A DNA stretch of 64,000 nucleotides, taken from assembly GCF_004217115.1 (NCBI RefSeq), contig NZ_SHKN01000001.1, forward strand, positions 2,173,781 to 2,237,780. Direction: 5' to 3'. The notes under the pieces are model-generated. The model worked only from the letters and a program-made list of their open reading frames with translations. It was not told the DNA's origin and did not search any database. A program made the translations under genes and the position numbers. Within the stretch, counting starts at the first letter, position 1. Each line of letters opens with the position of its first letter. Below are positions 38,008-46,200 of this stretch, piece after piece. This DNA is from Ancylomarina subtilis (GTDB taxonomy: Bacteria; Bacteroidota; Bacteroidia; Bacteroidales; Marinifilaceae).

Positions 38008-38319
38008 ATGTACGCAATTGTAGAAATCGCTGGTCAGCAATTCAAAGTTGAGAAAGACCAAAAGATTTTTGTTCACAGACTTCAAACTGAAGAAGGTGGA
38101 CAAGTAGAATTCGCCAAAGTTCTTTTGTTAGACAAAGATGGTGAAGTTGTAGTTGGAGCTCCAACTATTGAAGGTGCTAAAGTAAGCGCTAAAGTAATCT
38201 CTCATATGAGAGCTGATAAGGTAAGAGTATTCAAAAAGAAAAGAAGAAAAGGATACAGAAAACTGAACGGTCACCGTCAGAACCTATCTCATATTCAGAT
38301 TGAAGAAATCTTTGCTTAA
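38008..38319 (+). CDS. rplU: 50S ribosomal protein L21 (bL21)
   Basis: 103 residues, usual length. Starts [18 protein letters not shown] and carries the basic [16 protein letters not shown] stretch near the end, with the closing IEEIFA. L21 binds 23S rRNA in the large subunit. rpmA follows 19 nt downstream, the standard pairing. Confidence 0.98.
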   Translation: MYAIVEIAGQQFKVEKDQKIFVHRLQTEEGGQVEFAKVLLLDKDGEVVVGAPTIEGAKVSAKVISHMRADKVRVFKKKRRKGYRKLNGHRQNLSHIQIEEIFA

Positions 38320-38338
38320 TACTTAAAAATATCTAAAA

Positions 38339-38599
38339 ATGGCACATAAAAAAGGAGCCGGTAGTTCACGAAACGGTAGAGAATCCGAAAGTAAGCGATT
38401 AGGCGTAAAAATTTATGGCGGACAAGTTGCCAAGGCAGGTAGCATTTTAGTACGTCAAAGAGGAACAACTCACAATCCAGGTGAGCACGTAGGTTGTGGT
38501 AAAGATCACACTTTATTTGCATTAGTTGCTGGAACAGTGGTATTCAAAAAGAAAAGAAACAACAAATCATACGTTTCTATTGAGCCTCTTGCTGAATAA
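38339..38599 (+). CDS. rpmA: 50S ribosomal protein L27 (bL27)
   Basis: 86 residues. Starts [20 protein letters not shown] and has [21 protein letters not shown]. The N-terminus begins directly AHKKGAG, so there is no cleavable extension of the Firmicutes kind. L27 reaches into the peptidyl-transferase centre. Co-transcribed with rplU and followed by a terminator. Confidence 0.98.
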   Translation: MAHKKGAGSSRNGRESESKRLGVKIYGGQVAKAGSILVRQRGTTHNPGEHVGCGKDHTLFALVAGTVVFKKKRNNKSYVSIEPLAE

Positions 38600-38622
38600 A
38601 TCATTTAGCATTTAAAATATTT

Positions 38623-38666
38623 AAATCTCCTCTCTTTATTTCATGTAAAGACAGGAGATTTTTTTA
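38623..38666 (+). terminator. Terminator after rpmA
   Basis: AAATCTCCT (38623-38631) pairs with AGGAGATTT (about 38653-38661) and CTTTA with TAAAG inside, with a small internal mismatch. A run of seven Ts follows. Confidence 0.82.
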
Positions 38667-38752
38667 TTTTTACCACTCGTTAGTAAAGCGTCCATATGTA
38701 CTCATTCCGAGTTCTGTATGACACACGAATAATCATCTTCAATTGATATCAC

Positions 38753-40027
38753 ATGCTAAGTCTAAAATACTTACAAGAGAATAAGGAAGAAGCCATCAAG
38801 GCTTTAAGCATAAAGAATTTCGATGCCACTCAAATTATTGATCAGGTTATTGAACTAGATGAAAAAAGAAAATCAACTCAAGCTAAGTTGGATAGTACTC
38901 AAGCTGAAATGAATAGTCTTTCAAAAGAGATTGGTCTGCTATTTAAATCAGGAAAAGTAGAAGAGGCTAATTCTGCAAAAGCTAAAACGGGTGAACTTAA
39001 AGAATCCATTTCAGAGTTAAACACTGAAATGAATTCAGCGATTTCTGACTTGAATGATTTACTTCTTAAAATTCCTAACATTCCTCACCCGTCGGTTCCG
39101 GCTGGTAAAGGCGAAGAAGAAAATGTGATTGAAAGAACTGAAGGTGAAATGCCAAACTTATACGAAGGGGCTATCCCTCACTGGGAATTGGCAAAGAAAT
39201 ACAACATCATCGATTTTGAGTTGGGAAATAAAATCACCGGAGCTGGTTTCCCTCTATACAGAGGCAAAGGAGCAATTTTCCAAAGAGCTCTTATCAACTT
39301 TTTCCTTGACGAGAATCGCAAAGCAGGATACGAAGAAGTGATTCCTCCATTGATGGTCAATGAAGCTTCAGGATATGGCACAGGACAACTTCCTGATAAG
39401 GATGGACAGATGTATCATGCAACAGAAGATAACTTGTATTTGATTCCAACTGCCGAGGTTCCTGTAACTAATATTTACCGTGATGTGATTTTGAAAGCTG
39501 AAGATTTCCCAATTAAAAACACAGCTTACTCGGCTTGTTTCCGTCGTGAGGCGGGTTCATATGGTAAAGACGTTCGTGGACTTAACCGTCTTCACCAATT
39601 CGACAAAGTTGAAATTGTTCAGTTACAGCACCCTGATAAATCATACGAAGCACTTGATCAAATGGTTGCTCACGTTGAAAGCATCATCAAGAAATTGGAA
39701 TTACCATACCGTCTGCTTCGTTTATGTGGTGGCGATACCAGCTTCACATCTGCACTAACATTCGATTTTGAGGTATACTCTGCTGCTCAGGATAAATGGC
39801 TTGAGGTAAGTTCTGTATCAAACTTTGAATCCTATCAGGCCAATCGCTTGAAACTACGTTTTAAAGAAAAGAATGAGAAAAAGACTCAATTAGCTCACAC
39901 CTTAAATGGTAGTGCCTTGGCTTTACCAAGAATTGTTGCTGCCTTATTGGAAAATAACCAATGCGCAGAAGGGATTAGAATTCCTAAGGCATTGATTCCT
40001 TACACAGGTTTCGATATGATTGACTAA
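38753..40027 (+). CDS. serS: Seryl-tRNA synthetase
   Basis: 424 residues. The long antiparallel coiled-coil arm (about 25-105) that holds the tRNA-Ser long arm comes first. The class II catalytic core follows with motif 2 FRREAGSYGKDVRGLNRLHQFDKVE-type sequence (about residue 263 on) and motif 3 'NGSALALPRIVAALLENNQ'. Charges tRNA-Ser, and tRNA-Sec where present. Own terminator downstream. No T-box-like leader. Confidence 0.98.
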   Translation: MLSLKYLQENKEEAIKALSIKNFDATQIIDQVIELDEKRKSTQAKLDSTQAEMNSLSKEIGLLFKSGKVEEANSAKAKTGELKESISELNTEMNSAISDLNDLLLKIPNIPHPSVPAGKGEEENVIERTEGEMPNLYEGAIPHWELAKKYNIIDFELGNKITGAGFPLYRGKGAIFQRALINFFLDENRKAGYEEVIPPLMVNEASGYGTGQLPDKDGQMYHATEDNLYLIPTAEVPVTNIYRDVILKAEDFPIKNTAYSACFRREAGSYGKDVRGLNRLHQFDKVEIVQLQHPDKSYEALDQMVAHVESIIKKLELPYRLLRLCGGDTSFTSALTFDFEVYSAAQDKWLEVSSVSNFESYQANRLKLRFKEKNEKKTQLAHTLNGSALALPRIVAALLENNQCAEGIRIPKALIPYTGFDMID

Positions 40028-40064
40028 ATCACGATTCAAACAATTGAATTTGACATACCTATTC

Positions 40065-40099
40065 AAAACCCGAGGGATTTCTCTCGGGTTTTTATATTT
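40065..40099 (+). terminator. Terminator after serS
   Basis: Stem AAAACCCGAG (40065-40074) with CTCGGGTTTT (40083-40092), then TATATTTTT. Confidence 0.85.
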
Positions 40100-40153
40100 T
40101 TGAATAAGTATTGATTAATAATTCTCATTATCAACCACTTTTAATTTAATCGT

Positions 40154-41971
40154 TTGAAAAAGCTTTTATTAATTCTCATCGTTTTAGGTCTGTTTATTCC
40201 TTCTTTGGCTTTTGCACAGAAAACAAACAGTCAATTGGCCTATCGATATTTCCGCGATAAAGAATACGAAGCCGCTGCTGAGATTTTTAATGAGCTCTAC
40301 CAAACCTCCAAATCAAAATCATATTTTTCTTACTATATAACCTGTTTGCTTAAACTTGAAAACTATTCTCAAGCTGAAAAAGCAACAAAAAAAGAAATCC
40401 GTAAATATCCCGACGATAGAGTTTTCCAAATTGAATTGGGACATATCTACAAAATATCCGGGGCAGTTAAAAAAGCCGACAAACAATTCAATAAAACCAT
40501 TGACAATATCATTCCTAACAAAAGGGAATTTATTACGGTTGCAAATGCTTTAAGAGGCAAAGGTGAGCACGAACTTGCAATCCAAACATATGAAAAAGGG
40601 CGGCAAATTCTTAAACAAAAAGACTTGTTTCATTTTGAGATTGCAAATATACTGTTGTTTCAACGCAATTTTAAACTCATGTTGAATGAATACATGCTTG
40701 CCTTATCAGTACAGCCTGAAAAACTTCAACAAATTCAAAGTCAATTACAATCGGCTCTCTCACAAAATATTAATTCTGAATTGGATCAGCTTTTAAGATC
40801 CAAATTGATCAATCAGGTTCAGAATACTGACAACAATCTTGTATACAAAGAGCTGTTACTCTGGTATTATACCCATAAAAAAGAATTTACACTCGCATTC
40901 TCACTTGCACAATCCATCGATCTTATTAAAAATAATGGTGGCGAAAAACTGATATTCCTTGCCAAAGCGGCTAGCAATAACGGGGATTATTTGACAGCTC
41001 AAACTTGTTTCAAACAAATTATTGAAAAGGGAAAAGAATCAAAATTTTACAATGCAGCACGTATTGGTGAATTGGAAAGTATTCATCTAAGGCTTGAAAA
41101 CAAATCTGATTCTAAAAATGAAGAGTGGCAAACCTTATCAGTAAAATACGCAAACTACTTCAAAGATCTGCCCAATATCAATCAATCCGTTTATAGTTTG
41201 ATTCGATTTGCAAACCTGAGCGCATTTAAACTAAAGGAAATTAAGAAAGCTTCAGAAATGCTGGAAACAGCATTAAAAAATCGAAATATCCGTCAGCTCG
41301 ATAAAGCTACAATCAAACTTGAATTGGCTGATATAAAATTGCTCGACAATAGAAAATGGGATGCGATACTTCTTTACTCACAGATTGAGCAGACCAACAA
41401 AAACAACCCAATTGGCTACGAGGCCAAACTTAAAAAAGCCAAAGTTTCCTATTATTTGGGAGAGTTCGATTGGGCAAAGGCACAACTGGATGTTTTAAAA
41501 GGAAGCACATCAAAACTTATTGCCAATGATGCATTAAATCTGTCACAACTGATTAGTGATAACACCAGCCTAGACTCAACTTATTCTGCAATGAAATACT
41601 TTGCTGAGGCTGATTTCCTCATTTTTCAATCAGAAACTGATTCCGCAAAAATGAAACTTAATAAGTTCTTCAAGACATTTCCAGGACACAGTTTAAGCGA
41701 CGAAGTGTATTATAAACTATACGAAATATACAATTCGCAGCAATCCTACAATGAGGCGATTGATGAACTTGAACTTATTATTAAAAATCACCCCTACGAG
41801 AATCTTGCAGCAAAAGCGCTATTTAAACAAGCTGAACTTTTTAACTTGCAAAATAGAATAAAAGAGAGTAGCGAGAATTATAAAAAAATAATTGTAGATT
41901 ACCCAGAAAGCATCTACTCTGTTGAAGCTCGTGAACGATACAACAGCATCAGAGAGTCAAATTCAAAATAA
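40154..41971 (+). CDS. Periplasmic tetratricopeptide-repeat protein
   Basis: 605 residues starting at TTG 40154. The start is fixed by a perfect signal peptide (MKKLLLILIVLGLFIPSLAFA) with no ATG before it. The mature protein is TPR-like helical repeats throughout, with a YbgF/BamD-like C-terminal set (KTFPGHSLSDEVYYKLYEIY; 'DYPESIYSVEARERYNSIR'). Such proteins are scaffolds in the periplasm or outer membrane, related to gliding/secretion or Tol-Pal-like assemblies in this phylum; no specific partner can be named. It lies between serS and DUF4286. Confidence 0.88.
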   Translation: MKKLLLILIVLGLFIPSLAFAQKTNSQLAYRYFRDKEYEAAAEIFNELYQTSKSKSYFSYYITCLLKLENYSQAEKATKKEIRKYPDDRVFQIELGHIYKISGAVKKADKQFNKTIDNIIPNKREFITVANALRGKGEHELAIQTYEKGRQILKQKDLFHFEIANILLFQRNFKLMLNEYMLALSVQPEKLQQIQSQLQSALSQNINSELDQLLRSKLINQVQNTDNNLVYKELLLWYYTHKKEFTLAFSLAQSIDLIKNNGGEKLIFLAKAASNNGDYLTAQTCFKQIIEKGKESKFYNAARIGELESIHLRLENKSDSKNEEWQTLSVKYANYFKDLPNINQSVYSLIRFANLSAFKLKEIKKASEMLETALKNRNIRQLDKATIKLELADIKLLDNRKWDAILLYSQIEQTNKNNPIGYEAKLKKAKVSYYLGEFDWAKAQLDVLKGSTSKLIANDALNLSQLISDNTSLDSTYSAMKYFAEADFLIFQSETDSAKMKLNKFFKTFPGHSLSDEVYYKLYEIYNSQQSYNEAIDELELIIKNHPYENLAAKALFKQAELFNLQNRIKESSENYKKIIVDYPESIYSVEARERYNSIRESNSK

Positions 41972-42010
41972 ACCGATCAACTTATTTCAGATTATATAAA
42001 ATCAATTAAA

Positions 42011-42325
42011 ATGATTATTTACAACACAAGCTATATACTACATAGCACTATTGAAAACGATTTTTGCAAATGGATGAAGGACAAATTCATTCCATTGATT
42101 CAAGAAACAGGAACTTTTTCTCAGGACTATTTCTGCAAAGTAATGGTTCAACAAGAAGATGGCAGCCAAACATATTCTTTACAGCTTTTTTTCAAAAACA
42201 AAGCTCAACTCGATAAATATCGTAACGATTTTGAACCCAGATGTAAATCCATTTTTACAGCAAAATATCAAACAAATATCATGACATTTTCATCAACCAT
42301 GTTTGAACATGGTGAAAATCACTAG
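42011..42325 (+). CDS. DUF4286 family protein
   Basis: 104 residues, a single small alpha/beta domain starting MIIYNTSYILHSTIENDF, with WMKDKFIPLI and a YRNDFEPRCKSIF stretch. This matches DUF4286, short cytoplasmic proteins that in Bacteroidota often sit close to ruvC, as here. Function unknown. It begins 39 nt after the TPR gene and is 43 nt before the DMT gene, so all four genes through ruvC may be one transcript. Confidence 0.8.
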   Translation: MIIYNTSYILHSTIENDFCKWMKDKFIPLIQETGTFSQDYFCKVMVQQEDGSQTYSLQLFFKNKAQLDKYRNDFEPRCKSIFTAKYQTNIMTFSSTMFEHGENH

Positions 42326-42368
42326 TGAATCGTAAAAAAAGATCATATCCCAATTCAAAACTTAAATT

Positions 42369-43268
42369 TTGAAGAAGCAAACTCAAGCCTACATCTTCGC
42401 CCTTTCTGCAATTTTATCCTGGTCAACCGTTGCCACAGCGTTTAAAATTGCCCTTGAGGGAATGGAATATATCCAACTGTTGGCTATTTCATCATCTGTT
42501 GCGATGATCTTTTTTGCCATACTCCTTACTTTAAAAGGAGAAATTAAATTGATTTTGAGAACGCCTAAATCAGATGTCTTTCGCTCTGCTCTTTTGGGCT
42601 TTCTCAATCCATTTTTATATTACCTGATATTATTAAAAGCCTATTCCCTGCTATCTGCTCAATTAGCCCTTAGCTTAAACTATATCTGGCCAATTACTTT
42701 GGTATTATTATCCATCCCCCTTCTGAAACAGAAAATTGGATTAAAAAGCATAGCATGTATTATCCTCAGTTTCATTGGAGTCATTATTATAGCGAATAAA
42801 GGTTCGGTTACGGGTATTGCAACACCTAACTTATTGGGTGTCTTTTTAGCATTAGGCAGTTCAATTATTTGGGCTTTATTTTGGATTTTCAACACGAAAG
42901 ATCATCGTCAGGATCTTCACAAGCTTTTCTTAAATTTTACGTTTGGTGCTATTTATAGCCTTACAACTTTGGTAATCCTGGGGGAATTAAATCTACCTGA
43001 ATTCAAAAGTTTGGGGGCTGCCATTTATATTGGATTGATTGAATGTGGCATAGCCTATATTTTTTGGTTAAAAGCGATGACGCTTACCACAAGTACCGAT
43101 AAAATTGGGAATTTGGTTTTCCTAAGCCCTTTTATTTCCCTTTTCCTGATTCACCTTTTTATCGGAGAAACTATATATCTTAGCACTTGGATTGGTCTTT
43201 CAATCATTGTTACAGGCATACTTCTTCAAAAAATTACGACTAAAAATAAAAGATTTGAGCAACGATAG
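42369..43268 (+). CDS. DMT superfamily (EamA) transporter
   Basis: 299 residues, ten membrane helices in two EamA repeats. The start is TTG 42369 (MKKQTQAYIFALSAILSWSTV); the next Met would delete the first helix. EamA proteins mostly export amino acids or metabolites; the substrate is not predictable. The end overlaps the ruvC start by about 14 nt, so ruvC is likely translationally coupled to it. A second, unrelated-context EamA transporter is at 62199. Confidence 0.88.
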   Translation: MKKQTQAYIFALSAILSWSTVATAFKIALEGMEYIQLLAISSSVAMIFFAILLTLKGEIKLILRTPKSDVFRSALLGFLNPFLYYLILLKAYSLLSAQLALSLNYIWPITLVLLSIPLLKQKIGLKSIACIILSFIGVIIIANKGSVTGIATPNLLGVFLALGSSIIWALFWIFNTKDHRQDLHKLFLNFTFGAIYSLTTLVILGELNLPEFKSLGAAIYIGLIECGIAYIFWLKAMTLTTSTDKIGNLVFLSPFISLFLIHLFIGETIYLSTWIGLSIIVTGILLQKITTKNKRFEQR

Positions 43269-43806
43269 AATCATTATGGGAATTGACCCTGGCACAAACT
43301 GCATGGGCTACGCTTTACTCAAAGTCATTGGGAAGAAACCTGTCATCCTAGTTTCGGGTGTTTTAGATTTAAAAAAGCTCGGTGATCCCTATTTGAAACT
43401 CCAGCGCATTTTTAAACGTACACTTCAGGTGATTGACGAATATCAGCCTGATGAACTGGCCATTGAATCCCAATTTTTTGGTAAGAATGTGCAATCAATG
43501 CTAAAACTTGGACGTGCTCAAGGCGTTTGTATTGCGGCCGCATTGCAGCGTGATATTCCCATTTCGGAATATGCCCCGAGAAAGATAAAACTGGCGGTTA
43601 CGGGTACTGGAACAGCCTCAAAAGAACAAATGGCAACCATCATGGAGCGCTATTTTAATATTCCGAACTTCCCAACCAGTGCCGATGAAACCGATGCCAT
43701 AGCAATTGCTCTCTGTCATTTTTTTCAGTCGAATCCTCTTTTGGGTGCTAAAAAAACAAGTTCATGGACCGATTTTATTAAGCAAAATCCTGAAAGAGTT
43801 AAGTGA
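43255..43806 (+). CDS. ruvC: Holliday junction resolvase RuvC
   Basis: 183 residues from TTG 43255 (SNDRIIMGIDPGTNCMGY). An upstream start at 43192 would add residues unlike RuvC, and ATG 43276 would cut the first strand. Catalytic acids are visible: Asp in GIDPGT, Glu in AIESQFFGKN, and the Asp pair in SADETDAIAIA. It cuts Holliday junctions with RuvAB. Its start overlaps the DMT gene. RuvA and RuvB genes are not in the window. Confidence 0.93.
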   Translation: MSNDRIIMGIDPGTNCMGYALLKVIGKKPVILVSGVLDLKKLGDPYLKLQRIFKRTLQVIDEYQPDELAIESQFFGKNVQSMLKLGRAQGVCIAAALQRDIPISEYAPRKIKLAVTGTGTASKEQMATIMERYFNIPNFPTSADETDAIAIALCHFFQSNPLLGAKKTSSWTDFIKQNPERVK

Positions 43807-43815
43807 TTTTGACGC

Positions 43816-43843
43816 AAAAAAATAGCCGCAGATTTGCGGCTAT
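43816..43843 (-). terminator. Terminator after the HIT protein gene
   Basis: 9-bp stem ATAGCCGCA (43822-43830) with TGCGGCTAT (43835-43843). The A-run at 43816-43822 is a U-tract on the minus strand. The plus strand lacks a good T-run, so it mainly serves the minus strand. Confidence 0.8.
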
Positions 43844-43867
43844 ATATCTTAAATCATATCGATTTCT

Positions 43868-44263
43868 CTATTCAAAATTGGCACGGATTTTCTCAGCAAC
43901 CTCGGCAAGTTCTTCCTGCGAAGGGCTTAATTTTGGATTTGAAAAATTCAGATCACCAATGGCATTTAACGGAATCAAATGCACATGTGTATGTGGCACT
44001 TCAAGACCAATCACTGCAACACCAATTCGTTTGCATGTGATTGATTTCTCAACTGCTTTTGCCACACGTTTGGCAAATACATTCAAACCAGCTAAAACCT
44101 CATCCTCCAAGTCGAATATATAATCCACTTCAGCCTTAGGAATCACAAGAGTGTGTCCCATAGCCAATGGACTGATATCCAAGAATGCAAAGTACTGATC
44201 ATCTTCAGCGATCTTATGGCAAGGAATCTCACCATTTACGATCTTTGTGAAAATTGTTGACAT
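43868..44263 (-). CDS. HIT family (histidine triad) hydrolase
   Basis: 131 residues. Starts 'MSTIFTKIVNGEIPCHKIAE', the usual HIT N-terminus, and ends with the active site HTHVHLIPL near residue 97 that gives the family its name. HinT-like enzymes hydrolyse adenosine 5'-phosphoramidates. It follows greA by 38 nt on the same strand and probably shares its promoter. Confidence 0.94.
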   Translation of the reverse strand: MSTIFTKIVNGEIPCHKIAEDDQYFAFLDISPLAMGHTLVIPKAEVDYIFDLEDEVLAGLNVFAKRVAKAVEKSITCKRIGVAVIGLEVPHTHVHLIPLNAIGDLNFSNPKLSPSQEELAEVAEKIRANFE

Positions 44264-44301
44264 AGCTCTTAATTTTAGATTAATCAGAAATTGAATCTCA
44301 A

Positions 44302-44775
44302 TTACATGGAGATATCAATAATTTCGAATGGTATCACACCATTAGGTACAGTAACTTCGACAACATCACCGATTACCTTACCAATTAAGCCTTTAGCAAT
44401 CGGAGTATTTATTGATAATTTCCCATTCTTAAAATCAGCTTCAGTTTCTGAAACCAAAGTATAGGTCATCACAGCACCATTTTTCTTGTTCTTAATGGTC
44501 ACCTTGTTCAACATCTGAACTTTTGATGTATCAATTTTACTCTCGTCAATGACACGACTATTAATTACAATCTCTTTCAACTGAGCAATTTTAGCTTCCA
44601 ACAAGCCCTGCGCTTCCTTAGCAGCATCATACTCTGCATTTTCTGACAAATCGCCTTTGTCAATAGCCTCGCCGATTTGTCTTGATATACTTGGACGCTC
44701 TACGGTCTCTAAGTGTTCTAACTCAGCTTTTAATTTTCTAAGTCCTTCTTCAGTTATGTATGAATATTTAGACAT
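44302..44775 (-). CDS. greA: Transcription elongation factor GreA
   Basis: 157 residues. The N-terminal coiled coil (about 8-78; 'EGLRKLKAELEHLETVERP', DLSENAEYDAAKEAQ) carries the acidic tip that rescues backtracked RNA polymerase. The C-terminal FKBP-like domain follows ('SINTPIAKGLIGKVIGDVVEV'). The start is preceded by a canonical Shine-Dalgarno. HIT gene downstream. Confidence 0.97.
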   Translation of the reverse strand: MSKYSYITEEGLRKLKAELEHLETVERPSISRQIGEAIDKGDLSENAEYDAAKEAQGLLEAKIAQLKEIVINSRVIDESKIDTSKVQMLNKVTIKNKKNGAVMTYTLVSETEADFKNGKLSINTPIAKGLIGKVIGDVVEVTVPNGVIPFEIIDISM

Positions 44776-44778
44776 AAA

Positions 44779-44901
44779 TCCTCCTATTTTTCTATCGTTT
44801 TTATTGATTTTTTCTATTTATATCAATTTAGCTATTATGGCTACCTGATATAAAAACAAAAAGAATCCCACCACTGCGGAACTCTTTCAGGTGCAAAGAT
44901 A
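44779..44901 (-). promoter_or_regulatory. greA control region: -7 element and strong Shine-Dalgarno
   Basis: On the minus strand TATCTTTG (44894-44901) fits the Bacteroidota -7 element, with a 14-nt palindromic stretch CATTTA/TAAATG just upstream (44904-44918), which may be an operator. AGGAGGA (44779-44785) lies 3 nt before the ATG at 44775, an unusually good Shine-Dalgarno for this phylum. Confidence 0.55.
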
Positions 44902-44969
44902 TACATTTAAACTAAATGCACCTATAATATAATGAATTGGCACTGATATAAAAGTACTAAAAATCTTTA

Positions 44970-45383
44970 TTAGATATACTTCCTATCCAAAATTTCCTTG
45001 TAAATAATGGCTTGTTTCCAATCGAACTCCTCTCTTTCTTCAGCAACCTCATCTTCCTGATTCAACTCCTCCACCACAACTTTCTTAGGTATACCATACT
45101 CTATCGGTTCGATAGGAGCTTTATAAGTTGGTGCTTTTTCTTCTTTCTCAACAATTTCTTCCTGAATTTCCTGATAAGGATGTTCCTGTTGTGGAGCAAA
45201 AGCTTCTCCTCCGAGCAGGCTCTCAAAAATACTATCTATACCCGTAGGAATATCGTCTTCAGCTTTTCCTGGAGTCGTACCATCCGAATGAACAATAGGC
45301 TTGTTCTTCTTTTTAAGCGCACCCACTATCACAAACAAGGCCATCAAAATAAGATAGAGTATATTTCCCCAATTATCGTCCAT
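44970..45383 (-). CDS. Small single-pass membrane protein of unknown function
   Basis: 137 residues from ATG 45383 (MDDNWGNILYLILMALFVIVGAL); the in-frame start at 45416 adds a weak leader. One N-terminal membrane helix is followed by an acidic, low-complexity middle and a conserved-looking end (FDWKQAIIYKEILDRKY). This layout, helix plus acidic linker plus WKQAIIYKEIL-type end, is common in Bacteroidales proteins of unknown function. It is divergent from the Rieske-like gene, whose start is 51 nt away. Confidence 0.7.
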   Translation of the reverse strand: MDDNWGNILYLILMALFVIVGALKKKNKPIVHSDGTTPGKAEDDIPTGIDSIFESLLGGEAFAPQQEHPYQEIQEEIVEKEEKAPTYKAPIEPIEYGIPKKVVVEELNQEDEVAEEREEFDWKQAIIYKEILDRKYI

Positions 45384-45434
45384 ACTTGAATTATTAATTC
45401 TTAAATTTAAGCCCATTCAAAAAGATCAACATCC

Positions 45435-45908
45435 ATGAAGTCAAGGCAATCAAATTTACATTATTTTTTTCTATTCCTACTGATATTAATCGGTTTTTCT
45501 TCATGCAGCAAGGGCACGGACGTAAACGAAATTGTACCTTATACCCGAATTAGTTTTAGTACATTTAGGATCTATCATCAAGAACTAGAAGATATTGGTG
45601 CCGGCGTATATTTTGGTCCTGACCAAGCCTTTAGTTCCTCAGCTGGATATCGGAATCATGGTATTTATATTGTCAATACAGGTGACGGTTTCATAGCCAT
45701 GGATGCAACCTGCACTCACGATGTAGAAATTGACGATCACATTAATCTAAAAGAAGATAACAAACTCATTGGGGTATGTCCCGAATGTGGCAGTGAATTT
45801 ATTTTCTTAAGTGGAGGCTCTGTTCACAAGGGTCCTGCAAACTATGATTTAATAAAATACAACGTGACCTACAATCCGGGAACCAAGGAAATCCGGGTTT
45901 CAAATTAG
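45435..45908 (+). CDS. Rieske-like lipoprotein with an altered ligand set
   Basis: 157 residues. The lipoprotein signal has the lipobox GFSSC near residue 24. A small Rieske-type domain has box 1 CTH (Cys93, His95) and box 2 CPECGSEF (Cys115, Cys118). A normal Rieske box 2 is CxxH, and here the second histidine is Cys, giving 3 Cys and 1 His. The Gly-Cys that normally follows box 1 is also missing (CTHDVE). So it may hold a 3Cys-1His [2Fe-2S] cluster, or bind zinc instead. Located outside the cytoplasmic membrane by its signal. Alone between a membrane-protein gene and hppA, with no oxygenase or bc1 partner. Confidence 0.8.
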   Translation: MKSRQSNLHYFFLFLLILIGFSSCSKGTDVNEIVPYTRISFSTFRIYHQELEDIGAGVYFGPDQAFSSSAGYRNHGIYIVNTGDGFIAMDATCTHDVEIDDHINLKEDNKLIGVCPECGSEFIFLSGGSVHKGPANYDLIKYNVTYNPGTKEIRVSN

Positions 45909-46200
45909 ACTTTTAACCAGTCGGAAATTAAATTTACTTACCCTGCATCTCTTAACCTGAAAATCCAAACATCAAAACTTGATTATAAATTCAAATAAGT
46001 TCTTTAGACAAAGCTAAACTGAAAAATAAATCCCTTCGCTAAAAAACTAATCTTCACATACTAAAGATATAAAAATCAAGATACAATGCAAATCATCAAA
46101 ATTTTCTAATTGGCATAATTTTTATAAAAACATCTTGTAGGCTATAGTAATATTGCATATTTTCAGTCGCTACTCAAAAAAAAATCTAACTGAAAAACCT

